A stretch of DNA of 21,922 nucleotides from JBFGFG01 sp041627475 (GTDB lineage: Bacteria; Actinomycetota; Nitriliruptoria; Nitriliruptorales; Nitriliruptoraceae). The translations under genes were made by a program, and so were the position numbers. Below are positions 1-9,198 of this stretch, piece by piece. Under the pieces are notes generated by a model. It worked only from the letters and a program-made list of their open reading frames with translations, was not told where the DNA came from and made no database searches. The stretch is taken from positions 1 to 21,922 of the forward strand of contig JBFKQZ010000019.1 in NCBI GenBank assembly GCA_041627475.1, written 5' to 3'. The first letter of the stretch is position 1; every line of letters begins with the position of its first letter.

Positions 1-399
1 CGGCCGCCGCCCAGCGACGCACCACGCCGTCTGGACGACGACGAGACCGTCGAGGTCCTCGCCGCCGCACTGCGCGGCGAGACGCCGCCGACGCGCGTCA
101 GCGTGGTCGCCGGCGGGCGGGTCGACGAGCCGGCGGAGACGCCCGTCGAGACAGCGGACCAGGACGACGTCGTCGCGTTCGACGACGAGGACCCGCTGCG
201 CGCCGCGCTCGAGGAGCTGCAGCGCATCGCGACCCCAGAGGACGAGGCGGCAGCAGCCACCGCGCCCGCGACGCCGCTGCGTCGACCGTCGACGCCCGTG
301 CCGCCGCCACCCGGCGACCTGCCCGCGGCGACCGGCCCACCGCCACCGCCGCCGGCGCTCCCCGACGACGCCGGCCGGGACGACCTCACGCTCTGGTGA
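1..399 (+). CDS. C-terminal part of an unrecognised acidic, proline-rich protein (5' truncated by window edge)
   Basis: The reading frame is open from the first base to a TGA at 397-399, giving 132 visible residues, so the true start lies outside the window. The visible part is rich in Asp, Glu, Ala and Pro. A short stretch that could form a helix (DPLRAALEELQRIATPED) is followed by an Ala/Pro/Thr-rich run with several polyproline stretches, and the chain ends in DDLTLW. This looks like a disordered tail after a folded domain that cannot be seen. An internal GTG at 103 could be mistaken for a start, but coding character continues upstream of it. A strong hairpin follows the stop, so this gene probably ends a transcription unit. 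I do not recognise the family and propose no function. Confidence 0.6.
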   Translation, partial: RPPPSDAPRRLDDDETVEVLAAALRGETPPTRVSVVAGGRVDEPAETPVETADQDDVVAFDDEDPLRAALEELQRIATPEDEAAAATAPATPLRRPSTPVPPPPGDLPAATGPPPPPPALPDDAGRDDLTLW

Positions 400-419
400 G
401 CGATCGCTCCGAACACCCC

Positions 420-444
420 GACGCCCACCCTCGCGGTGGGCGTC
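420..444 (+). terminator. Perfect 10-bp hairpin after the first gene
   Basis: GACGCCCACC (420-429) pairs exactly with GGTGGGCGTC (435-444) around a 5-base loop, 21 bases after the stop at 399. No T-run follows, as is common for terminators in very GC-rich actinobacteria. It separates the truncated gene from the DUF6788-like gene. Confidence 0.6.
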
Positions 445-547
445 GCCGTGTCCGTGGACGTGCGCACCGTGGGGCTTCCGGGGCGGACGGATGCTGGTGT
501 GGTTCCTTAGGTGCTGGAGTTACCCAAGAAGCATGAACGGGGGCCGC

Positions 548-919
548 ATGGGACTGCCGAACGACCTCGTCGCCGAGGTCCGTCAGCTCGACCAGCACGA
601 GCTGCGTCGCCTCCTGATCCTCGCCAGGGGGCTGCTCGTGGGCGCCGACGGTCCTGCGGGCCCGGTGGACGAGGACGGCGCGCCGCTCCACGTGACCTAC
701 CGCCAGGAGCACGTCCGGTGCGGCTCGGAGGGCTGCGGCGGCTGCCCCCACGGCCCGTACTGGTACGGCTACTGGAAGGAGGACGGCCGCACGCGCAAGA
801 TGTACATCGGGCGCAAGCTGCCGGGTGACGCGCTGGAGCCGGTCGACCCCGAGGTCGGGGTCCGGCCGGCGCGGCGGACGGGCCCGCGCGGGCTGGTGGG
901 CGGCTCGGGCGGGTCGTGA
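548..919 (+). CDS. Small DUF6788-like protein with a Cys-rich HGPYWY motif
   Basis: The protein has 123 residues from the ATG at 548, which follows a GGGGG tract. An in-frame ATG at 533 is also possible: a TACCCA box at 521-526 would place the transcript start near that codon. The N-terminal part is helical (LPNDLVAEVRQLDQHELRRL). The middle carries VTYRQEHVRCG followed by closely spaced cysteines and HGPYWYGYW, then a Lys/Arg strand RTRKMYIGRKLP. This Cys-rich plus HGPYWYxYW pattern is the hallmark of the DUF6788 family, whose function is not established. The cysteines suggest a metal site and the basic strand suggests nucleic-acid contact, but both are inferences. The C-terminus is Gly/Arg-rich and probably disordered. 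It lies between a terminator hairpin and the manB promoter, so it is probably monocistronic. Confidence 0.7.
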   Translation: MGLPNDLVAEVRQLDQHELRRLLILARGLLVGADGPAGPVDEDGAPLHVTYRQEHVRCGSEGCGGCPHGPYWYGYWKEDGRTRKMYIGRKLPGDALEPVDPEVGVRPARRTGPRGLVGGSGGS

Positions 920-963
920 GGTTCCCGTGAGGTCCGGGTGACATGGCCGTGAGAGGGCGTCCG

Positions 964-969
964 TAGGCT
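964..969 (+). promoter_or_regulatory. Putative -10 box (TAGGCT) for manB
   Basis: TAGGCT fits the actinobacterial vegetative -10 pattern TAnnnT. The expected transcript start is near 976, giving a leader of about 36 bases before the GTG at 1012. A weak GTGACA at 938-943 is the only -35 candidate, at a long 20-base spacing. Confidence 0.45.
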
Positions 970-1011
970 TCGACCCGACGCACAGCCACCACCCCACTCC
1001 CGGAGCCGACC

Positions 1012-2385
1012 GTGCCCATCACCCCTGACGTCATCGACGCGATCTTCAAGGCCTACGACGTCCGTGGCCTCGTCGACTCCCAGATCGACGAGGCGGTCGC
1101 CGAGGCGACCGGTGCTGCTGCGGCGGTGGTCCTCGGCGAGGGGGAGGGCGCGATCGTGGTCGGCCACGACATGCGGCCCTCCTCGCGCCCGCTCGTCGCC
1201 GCGTTCGCCCGAGGTGCGACCTCGCAGGGACTCGACGTGATCGACATCGGTCTGGCCTCGACCGACATGCTGTACTACGCCTCCGGCGCGCTCGGCCTGC
1301 CCGGCGCGATGTTCACCGCGTCGCACAACCCCGCGCAGTACAACGGCATCAAGATGTGCCGCGCCGGCGCGGCCCCGGTGTCACAGGACACCGGCCTGCG
1401 AGAGATCCGCGACCTCGTCCTGGACGGTGGTCCCGCCCCCGTGAGCGGCCCGCCCGGGACGGTGCGCGAGCAGGACGTGCTCGAGGACTTCGCCGAGCAC
1501 GTGCGCAGCTTCATCGACCCGGACGTGCTCGGACCCGTCTCGCTGGCGGTCGACGCCGGCAACGGCATGGCCGGCCACGTCCTGCCGCCGGTCTTCGCAT
1601 CGCTGCCCTTCGAGGTCGAGGACCTCTACTTCGAGCTCGACGGCACCTTCCCCAACCACCCCGCCGACCCGATCGACCCGGAGAACCTGCGCGACCTCTG
1701 CGCCGCCGTCACCGCCGGTGGGCACGCCCTCGGCCTGGCCTTCGACGGTGACGCCGACCGCATGTTCGCCGTCGACGAGAAGGGCCAGCCGGTCTCCTCC
1801 TCGCTGATCGGTGCGGTCGTCGCCGACCGGCTGCTCGAGCGCAACCCCGGCGAGACGGTGCTCCACAACCTCATCTGCTCGCACACCGTGCGCGAGACGA
1901 TCGAGGCAGCCGGTGGGAAGGCCGTCCGCACCCGCGTCGGCCACTCCTTCATCAAGCAGCGCATGGCCGAGACCGGGGCGATCTACGCCGCCGAGCACTC
2001 CGGCCACCACTACTTCCGTGACAACTACCGCGCGGACTCCGGCCTGATCGCGGCGCTGGTGCTGCTCGAGGCCGTCGCCGAGGCGGGCAAGCCGCTGTCC
2101 GAGGTCGTGGCGCCGTACGACACGTACGTCGCGTCGGGCGAGCGCAACCACCGCGTCGCCGACGTCGAGGGTGCGACCGCGGCCGTCGTCGACGAGCTCG
2201 GCGAGCGCGTCCTGACCAGCGACACCGAGGACGGGCTGACGATGCAGACCGCCGACGCCTGGGCGAACCTGCGGCCGTCCAACACCGAGCCGCTGCTGCG
2301 CCTGAACGTCGAGGGCGACGACGAGGCCGCCATGGTCCGCCTGCGTGACGACATCGAGGCCGTGCTGGCGCGGTTCAAGGACTGA
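1012..2385 (+). CDS. manB: Phosphomannomutase/phosphoglucomutase
   Basis: This 457-residue protein is a full-length alpha-D-phosphohexomutase. It interconverts mannose-6-P and mannose-1-P (and probably the glucose phosphates) in the cytosol, feeding GDP-mannose for cell-envelope glycans. All four family signatures are present: the phosphoserine loop TASHNP with Ser104, the metal loop DGDADR at 245-250, the sugar-binding EHSGHHYF from Glu328, and the phosphate-binding RPSNTEP at 421-427. The GTG start at 1012 is preceded by GGAG at 1002-1005 and gives the typical actinobacterial N-terminus IFKAYDVRG. The Trm112-like gene follows 49 bases after the stop, with its own -10 box. Substrate preference between mannose and glucose cannot be read from these motifs; the name follows closest resemblance to actinobacterial ManB. 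Confidence 0.95.
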   Translation: MPITPDVIDAIFKAYDVRGLVDSQIDEAVAEATGAAAAVVLGEGEGAIVVGHDMRPSSRPLVAAFARGATSQGLDVIDIGLASTDMLYYASGALGLPGAMFTASHNPAQYNGIKMCRAGAAPVSQDTGLREIRDLVLDGGPAPVSGPPGTVREQDVLEDFAEHVRSFIDPDVLGPVSLAVDAGNGMAGHVLPPVFASLPFEVEDLYFELDGTFPNHPADPIDPENLRDLCAAVTAGGHALGLAFDGDADRMFAVDEKGQPVSSSLIGAVVADRLLERNPGETVLHNLICSHTVRETIEAAGGKAVRTRVGHSFIKQRMAETGAIYAAEHSGHHYFRDNYRADSGLIAALVLLEAVAEAGKPLSEVVAPYDTYVASGERNHRVADVEGATAAVVDELGERVLTSDTEDGLTMQTADAWANLRPSNTEPLLRLNVEGDDEAAMVRLRDDIEAVLARFKD

Positions 2386-2403
2386 CCGCCGACGGGCGGC
2401 CGC

Positions 2404-2409
2404 TAGCGT
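2404..2409 (+). promoter_or_regulatory. Putative -10 box (TAGCGT) for the Trm112-like/PNP pair
   Basis: TAGCGT lies 25 bases before the ATG at 2435. A transcript starting near 2416 would have a leader of about 19 bases that includes GAGGAGG at 2421-2427. No convincing -35 is seen. Confidence 0.4.
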
Positions 2410-2434
2410 CGGGGCTCGACGAGGAGGCCCGACG

Positions 2435-2611
2435 ATGGTTGCCCTGGACGACGAGCTCATGAAGCGGCTCGTGTGCCCCGACTGCCGGTCGAACATGGAG
2501 CACAAGGACCGCCGCAAGGCCGTGGTGTGTCTCGGCTGCGGCCTGCAGTACCCCGCCGAGAACGGGATCCCGGTCATGCTGGTCGAGAAGTCGCGGATGT
2601 CGCGGCGATGA
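2435..2611 (+). CDS. Trm112/UPF0434-family zinc-ribbon protein
   Basis: This 58-residue protein has the Trm112/YcaR fold signature: LVCPDC with Cys14 and Cys17, VVCLGCG with Cys32 and Cys35, then LQYPAENGIPVMLVEK. The four cysteines should bind one zinc. In eukaryotes and archaea Trm112 activates methyltransferases; the role of the small bacterial relatives is less defined, so a methyltransferase partner is only an inference. The ATG at 2435 is chosen because GAGGAGG lies 7 bases upstream and the family sequence begins there. Its TGA overlaps the ATG of the PNP gene (ATGA, 2608-2611), so the two are translationally coupled. Confidence 0.85.
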   Translation: MVALDDELMKRLVCPDCRSNMEHKDRRKAVVCLGCGLQYPAENGIPVMLVEKSRMSRR

Positions 2612-3435
2612 TCGACGAGACCGAGCCGACGATCGCCGACACCGCCTGGGCGCTCCGTGCCGCCCTGCCGCAGGACGCCGCCCCCCGCACGCTGCTGACC
2701 CTCGGGTCAGGCCTCGGGGACGTGGCCGACGCGGTCGAGGACCCGACCGACGTGGACGTGACGACCCTGCCGGGCATGGTCCCCTCGACCGTCCCCGGCC
2801 ACACCGCGACGCTGCGCCACGGCTGGCTCGGTGGCCACGAGGTGCTGGTCCAGCGCGGCCGCATCCACCTCTACGAGGGCCACACCGCCCGCGACGTCGT
2901 GCGCACCGTCGAGGTCGCCGCGGAGCTCGGGGCCACGACCTTCGTGGTGACCAACGCCGCTGGTGGACTGGACGACGCGACGCTCACGCCGGGCGACCTC
3001 CTGGTCATCGACGACCACCTCAACCTCACCGGCACCACGCCGTTGACCGGCGTGCTGCGGGACGGGGCGCCGGTCTTCCTCGACATGGCGGGTGCGTACG
3101 ACCCGGTCCTGCGTGCTGCCGCCGACGAGGTGGCGGTCGAGCTGGGCCAGCAGCTCCAGCACGGGGTGTACGCCGGGCTGACCGGTCCGACCTACGAGAC
3201 GCCGGCCGAGGTGGCGATGCTGCGGACGCTCGGCGCCGACGTCGTCGGGATGTCCACGGTCAACGAGGTCATCGCGGCCCGCGCCGCCGGCATGCGTGTC
3301 CTCGGCTTCTCGTCGGTCACGAACGTGCACGGCGAGGGTGTTGCGACGTCCCACGAGGAGGTCCTGGAGGTGGGTGCCGACGCGGCGCGCCGTCTCGGTG
3401 CGCTCCTGCTCGCCCTGGTGCCACGGCTGGCCTGA
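2608..3435 (+). CDS. punA: Purine nucleoside phosphorylase, class I trimeric type
   Basis: This 275-residue enzyme splits inosine and guanosine with phosphate to base plus ribose-1-P in purine salvage. Signatures in order are GSGLG at 33-37 (phosphate), LYEGH near 88-92, TNAAGG at 115-120, GPTYETPAE at 193-201, GMSTVNE at 214-220 and SSVTN at 235-239. Asn239 occupies the position that favours 6-oxopurines, so an MTA phosphorylase is less likely. Start codon and stop of the preceding gene overlap as ATGA, which fixes the start and indicates coupling. ComF begins 63 bases downstream, with no clear terminator between. The length matches the family. Some actinobacteria call this gene deoD. Confidence 0.92.
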   Translation: MIDETEPTIADTAWALRAALPQDAAPRTLLTLGSGLGDVADAVEDPTDVDVTTLPGMVPSTVPGHTATLRHGWLGGHEVLVQRGRIHLYEGHTARDVVRTVEVAAELGATTFVVTNAAGGLDDATLTPGDLLVIDDHLNLTGTTPLTGVLRDGAPVFLDMAGAYDPVLRAAADEVAVELGQQLQHGVYAGLTGPTYETPAEVAMLRTLGADVVGMSTVNEVIAARAAGMRVLGFSSVTNVHGEGVATSHEEVLEVGADAARRLGALLLALVPRLA

Positions 3436-3498
3436 GGTCTCCACACGCTGCGCCATGCGGGTGCGGCGCGTGCCGCGTGACGGTGCCATGGTCTCGGG

Positions 3499-4224
3499 GT
3501 GTCCTTCCTGCTCGACCTGCTCGTCCCGCCGCTGTGTGACGGCTGCGGGGTCCGGGCGCGGCCGCCGTGGTGCGCTGCGTGCGACGCCGAGGCCCGCGCG
3601 TTGCGGCCGGACGTGCCGTGCCCCCGCTGTGCGACTGCGGACCGACCCGGCCACGCCTGCTGGGCCCCGGACGTGCCGGTGCGCTCGACCGTCGCCCTGA
3701 GCGTCTGGACGGGTCCCGTCGCACGGACGGTCCTGCACGCCAAGCTCGCGGGTCGCCGGGAGGTGCTGGTCGCCCTGGGTGCGCGGCTGGCACGCCTCGT
3801 CCCGACCGCTCCCGACGCCGTCGTGCCGGTCCCCACCGTGCCGCGTCGTGCGCGGGAGCGCGGCCTCGACCACACCGCGGTCCTCGCCCGCGCGGTGGCC
3901 CGGGAGCTGGGGGTCCCGATGGTGCGGGCGCTGCGGACGGGAGCGCGCACCGCCGACCGGGGCTCGCTGCCCCACGGCCAGCGTCGGGCGCTGCCGGACG
4001 GCGCGTTCGTCGCCGCCGTGGCCGCCCGCGACGTGGCGGACCGCAGTGTCCTCCTGGTCGACGACGTGGTCACCACCGGCGCGACCGTCGCGGCGGCCAC
4101 GCGCGTCCTGTGTGCCGCCGGGACGGAGGTGTGCGACGTGGCCGTGCTCGCCCGCGCCGGCACCCACCTGCTGGGCGCCGACGGGCCCCGTGCGCGAGCC
4201 GCGCTGGGACGTGCGGAGATCTGA
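3499..4224 (+). CDS. comF: ComF-family amidophosphoribosyltransferase-like protein
   Basis: This 241-residue protein has the ComF layout. An N-terminal Cys-rich double zinc ribbon holds Cys13, Cys16, Cys25, Cys28, Cys41, Cys44 and Cys54. A type I PRTase domain follows, with the PRPP loop LLVDDVVTTGATV at about 185-197 including Asp188-Asp189. ERGLDHTAVLAR is the usual ComF middle motif. ComF is needed for single-strand DNA uptake in competent bacteria, but relatives are widespread in actinobacteria not known to take up DNA, so competence is not implied. The GTG at 3499 is the first usable start after an in-frame stop at 3478-3480; its ribosome site is poor. It precedes hpf as in M. tuberculosis (Rv3242c-Rv3241c). 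Confidence 0.88.
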   Translation: MSFLLDLLVPPLCDGCGVRARPPWCAACDAEARALRPDVPCPRCATADRPGHACWAPDVPVRSTVALSVWTGPVARTVLHAKLAGRREVLVALGARLARLVPTAPDAVVPVPTVPRRARERGLDHTAVLARAVARELGVPMVRALRTGARTADRGSLPHGQRRALPDGAFVAAVAARDVADRSVLLVDDVVTTGATVAAATRVLCAAGTEVCDVAVLARAGTHLLGADGPRARAALGRAEI

Positions 4225-4250
4225 CCAGCCGCAGGACCGATGTCCGCACG
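4210..4250 (+). terminator. Long-loop hairpin across the end of comF
   Basis: CGTGCGGA (4210-4217, just before the comF stop) pairs perfectly with TCCGCACG (4243-4250) across a 25-base loop. It sits just upstream of the hpf promoter candidate. There is no T-run, so the terminator assignment is tentative. Confidence 0.35.
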
Positions 4251-4264
4251 GGGCCACCAGGCCC

Positions 4265-4270
4265 TATGTT
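4265..4270 (+). promoter_or_regulatory. Putative -10 box (TATGTT) for hpf
   Basis: TATGTT is the best TAnnnT match in the 148-base gap before hpf and is locally AT-rich in a GC-rich background. It predicts a start near 4277 and an unusually long leader of about 96 bases. No clear -35 is visible, so an alternative sigma factor is possible. Confidence 0.35.
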
Positions 4271-4284
4271 CTCCCATACCCGGC

Positions 4285-4353
4285 GAGGTGGACACCGAGC
4301 CGCAAGACCGGGTTCACCTCAGCGCCGGACAGCAGCGGGGGCATCGCGCCCCC
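4285..4353 (+). promoter_or_regulatory. Two stem-loops in the hpf leader
   Basis: Stem 1 pairs GAGGTGGAC (4285-4293) with GTTCACCTC (4312-4320), with one G-U pair. Stem 2 pairs GGGGGC (4337-4342) with GCCCCC (4348-4353) over a 5-base loop, 19 bases before the ATG. The second stem lies just upstream of the start region and could affect initiation. The region is too short for the full raiA RNA motif known upstream of some raiA genes. A regulatory role is inferred from structure and position only. Confidence 0.35.
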
Positions 4354-4372
4354 AGCAACGATCGGAGCGCAC

Positions 4373-4699
4373 ATGCAGGTGACGGTGACGGGCACGAACT
4401 TCGACGTCCCGGAGCGGATCAAGGACGAGGCGATCGCGAAGCTCTCGAAGGTGCGCACCATCTTCGACCGCTTCATCGACATGGACATCGTCTTCACGGA
4501 GGACAACAACCCGCGGATCGAGGACCGCATCCGCTGCGAGGTCGTGCTCCACGCGAAGGGGCGCTACCTGCGGGCCGAGGCCGCGGGACCCGATGCACTC
4601 ACCGCCATCGACCGGGCCGAGGCCAAGCTGGCCCGGCAGGTGCGCAAGCTCAAGACCAAGCTGGTCGACCGTCGCCGCAACACGGCGCACGTGGGCTAG
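4373..4699 (+). CDS. hpf: Ribosome hibernation-promoting factor, short form
   Basis: This 108-residue protein has the RaiA/HPF fold (beta-alpha-beta-beta-beta-alpha). It begins MQVTVTGTNFDVPERIKDEA, has a central CEVVLHAKGRYLRAEA strand pair, and ends in the basic helix AIDRAEAKLARQVRKLKTKL that binds the 30S decoding region. It should inactivate ribosomes in stationary phase or stress. The mycobacterial and streptomycete proteins at this locus are usually long forms with an added C-terminal dimerisation domain; here the stop comes directly after the N-domain. The ATG at 4373 matches the family N-terminus, and the Gly/Cys-poor 5' sequence offers no good Shine-Dalgarno site. The gene lies between comF and the response regulator, followed by a strong hairpin. 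Confidence 0.88.
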   Translation: MQVTVTGTNFDVPERIKDEAIAKLSKVRTIFDRFIDMDIVFTEDNNPRIEDRIRCEVVLHAKGRYLRAEAAGPDALTAIDRAEAKLARQVRKLKTKLVDRRRNTAHVG

Positions 4700-4721
4700 C
4701 CCCACAGAGCGCAGGGGAGGG

Positions 4722-4767
4722 GCACCGGCTGGCCCGTCCGGACCGGGTCGGCCGGGCCGATCGGTGC
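4722..4767 (+). terminator. Two-tier hairpin after hpf
   Basis: GCACCG (4722-4727) pairs with CGGTGC (4762-4767) and GGCCCG (4731-4736) pairs with CGGGCC (4753-4758), separated by a symmetrical 3x3 internal loop. It starts 23 bases after the hpf stop and ends 33 bases before the response-regulator -10 box, so it probably ends the hpf transcript. Confidence 0.5.
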
Positions 4768-4799
4768 GCGTCCATGGGCCGAGATCACCATGGACTCGT

Positions 4800-4805
4800 T
4801 ACCCT
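4800..4805 (+). promoter_or_regulatory. Putative extended -10 (TACCCT) for the response regulator
   Basis: CTCGTTACCCTCCG spans this box and shares TCGYTASSCTC with three other promoters in the window (10060, 11068 and minus-strand 14670). It lies 25 bases before the ATG at 4831, giving a leader of about 19 bases that contains the GGGAGG site. Confidence 0.5.
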
Positions 4806-4830
4806 CCGACCTGACACGGGAGGCCGCTCG

Positions 4831-5499
4831 ATGGCAGATGACCGCATTCGAATCGTCGTCGCCGACGACCACGAGCTGTTCCGTCGCGGGCTGCGACAGG
4901 TCCTCGAGGACGAGGACGACATCGAGGTCATCGCCGAGGCCGGTGACGGCGAGGAGGCCGTCGAGCTCACCAAGGAGCACCTGCCCGACGTCGTGGTGAT
5001 GGACGTGCGCATGCCGGTGCGCTCCGGCATCGAGGCGGCCCGGCAGATCAAGGCCGAGGTCCCCTCGTGCAAGATCCTCATGCTGACGATCAGCGACGAG
5101 GAGGACGACCTCTACCAGGCGATCAAGAGCGGGGCGAACGGCTACCTGCTCAAGGAGATCTCCATCGACGAGATCGGCAGCGCCGTGCGGTCGGTCCACG
5201 GTGGCCAGTCGCTGATCTCCCCCTCCATGGCCAGCAAGCTCCTCAACGAGTTCGCGGCGATGATCAAGAAGGAGGAGGAGAAGCAGCAGGCGCCGGCGCC
5301 CCGGTTGACGCCCCGCGAGATGGAGGTGCTCCAGCACGTCGCGAAGGGCATGAACAACCGCGAGATCGCCAAGGAGCTCTACATCTCCGAGAACACGGTC
5401 AAGAACCACGTCCGCAACATCCTCGAGAAGCTGCACCTGCACTCGCGGATGGAGGCGGTCGTCTACGCCGTGCGTGAGAAGCTGCTCGAGATCAAGTAA
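4831..5499 (+). CDS. NarL/FixJ-family response regulator (receiver plus LuxR HTH)
   Basis: This 222-residue cytosolic DNA-binding regulator begins with a receiver domain at about 5-122. Acidic residues Asp12-Asp13, phospho-acceptor Asp58 in VVVMD, switch Thr86 and conserved Lys108 are all present, so it should be phosphorylatable. A charged linker (KKEEEKQQ, about 146-153) leads to a LuxR-type HTH (LTPREMEVLQHVAKGMNN onward, about 157-205). GGGAGG at 4818-4823 lies 7 bases before the ATG. There is no histidine kinase gene next to it; the only kinase in the window, at 12910-14346, belongs to the PdtaS type that normally pairs with an ANTAR regulator, so this regulator is an orphan here. It lies between hpf and secA, where mycobacteria have no such gene. 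Its targets are unknown. Confidence 0.9.
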   Translation: MADDRIRIVVADDHELFRRGLRQVLEDEDDIEVIAEAGDGEEAVELTKEHLPDVVVMDVRMPVRSGIEAARQIKAEVPSCKILMLTISDEEDDLYQAIKSGANGYLLKEISIDEIGSAVRSVHGGQSLISPSMASKLLNEFAAMIKKEEEKQQAPAPRLTPREMEVLQHVAKGMNNREIAKELYISENTVKNHVRNILEKLHLHSRMEAVVYAVREKLLEIK

Positions 5500-5551
5500 C
5501 GCGACGGGCGTCTCGGGTGCGGGGTGGCGCCGGCAGTGGACTCGTCCGTCT

Positions 5552-5566
5552 CGCCGCGTCGCGGCG
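5552..5566 (+). terminator. Short GC hairpin after the response regulator
   Basis: CGCCGC (5552-5557) pairs with GCGGCG (5561-5566) over a 3-base loop, 52 bases after the stop at 5499. It is in the 212-base gap before secA, which otherwise holds a secA promoter candidate and a 10-base direct repeat GTGGCGCCGG at 5524 and 5614. Confidence 0.35.
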
Positions 5567-5632
5567 GCCCCCGGCACGCCTGACCTGCGTCCGCACGACG
5601 CAACCAGCGCGGTGTGGCGCCGGGTGACCCCG

Positions 5633-5670
5633 TAGCATCGCATGCTGCTGCCTGCGAGGGTGGGCAGCAG
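5633..5670 (+). promoter_or_regulatory. secA promoter candidate with a hairpin at the transcript 5' end
   Basis: TAGCAT at 5633-5638 fits the -10 pattern and predicts a start near 5645. A perfect 8-bp stem begins exactly there: CTGCTGCC (5645-5652) with GGCAGCAG (5663-5670), loop of 10. A stem at the very 5' end often protects mRNA from decay; here that is inference. The remaining leader to the ATG at 5712 is about 40 bases. Confidence 0.4.
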
Positions 5671-5711
5671 TTGTCACGGCCGACATGGTCAGCCACGAAC
5701 GAGGCGTCACG

Positions 5712-8631
<2,920 letters not shown>

Positions 8632-8645
<14 letters not shown>

Positions 8646-8684
8646 CTCGCCTCGACCACTCGTCCGCCACGGTGGCTGACTCGC
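8632..8684. repeat. 19-bp direct repeat duplicating the secA 3' end and stop codon
   Basis: GCCACGGTGGCTGACTCGC occurs at 8632-8650, where it encodes the last residues and TGA of secA, and again exactly at 8666-8684 in the intergenic space. The offset is 34 bases. The second copy supplies the left arm of the convergent terminator hairpin at 8674-8691. Confidence 0.9.
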
Positions 8685-8691
8685 GTCAGCC
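8674..8691. terminator. Bidirectional terminator hairpin between convergent genes
   Basis: GGCTGAC (8674-8680) pairs with GTCAGCC (8685-8691) over a TCGC loop. It overlaps the stop codon of the leftward gene (8686-8688) and lies 28 bases after the secA stop, so it can serve both directions. Confidence 0.5.
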
Positions 8692-9198
8692 GTAGACCGC
8701 AGGCTCCTCGCGGAGGACCGGTGCCGGGAGGGCCGGGAGCCCGTCGTCGGGGCGGGCCAGCTCGCTGACCCGCCATCCGTCGTCGGTCGCGTGCAGGACC
8801 GCGACGACCGGCACGGTGCGCACCCCGTCGTCGACGAGCGCCAGTGCCTCGTAGTGGTCGCCCAGGCGGGTGACGAGCACCCGTCGCACCGTGAGCCTCG
8901 TACGCGGCGACCAGTCGCCGCGGCGGTGGCGGGCACGTGCACGCAGCACGCCTGCCATGACGCGGTGCTCGGCCGTCGGGGTCAGCAGTCGGCGCAGCTG
9001 CCGTACCTCGACGCGGCTGGCCTGGGCGTCGACGTACCACCGACCGAGGAAGCCGGCCAGCCGCTCGGCTGCTGCCAGCTGCTCCTCGGCGTCGAGGGCC
9101 GACGGGCGTGGCCGGGGGCCTCGCGGAGGGCGGGCAGGTCCCGGGCGTCTCGGGCCGGGAGCCGGGGTGCGACGTGGGGCGCGGACGGCGGCGGTCAT
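8686..9198 (-). CDS. Rv3235-like (DUF6459-type) protein
   Basis: This 170-residue protein has a basic Pro/Arg-rich N-terminus (about 1-35). A folded alpha/beta domain follows: AAERLAGFLGRWYVDAQASR, VEVRQLRRLLTPTAEHRV, two strands VRRVLVTRLGDHYEALALV and VPVVAVLHATDDGWRVSEL. This order (helix, LRRxLTP, then strands ending in a Trp-containing strand) resembles the Rv3235 family found next to secA in other actinobacteria, which supports the call. Function is not known. There is no signal peptide or membrane segment. The ATG at 9198 has GAGGAG close upstream and overlaps the stop of the membrane-protein gene (ATGA), so the two are coupled. It converges on secA. Confidence 0.6.
   Translation of the reverse strand: MTAAVRAPRRTPAPGPRRPGPARPPRGPRPRPSALDAEEQLAAAERLAGFLGRWYVDAQASRVEVRQLRRLLTPTAEHRVMAGVLRARARHRRGDWSPRTRLTVRRVLVTRLGDHYEALALVDDGVRTVPVVAVLHATDDGWRVSELARPDDGLPALPAPVLREEPAVYG

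Noticed and set aside
386..997. Long reverse-strand open frames opposite the DUF6788-like gene
   Set aside because: They are Arg/Pro/Ala-rich shadows without ribosome sites or recognisable motifs, as expected opposite high-GC genes.
4240..4830. N-terminal extension of the response regulator through the hpf region
   Set aside because: The upstream frame overlaps hpf, and GGGAGG plus the receiver-domain start fix the ATG at 4831.
5524..5623. Ten-base direct repeat GTGGCGCCGG at 5524 and 5614
   Set aside because: It is short, GC-only in character and likely by chance in this composition.
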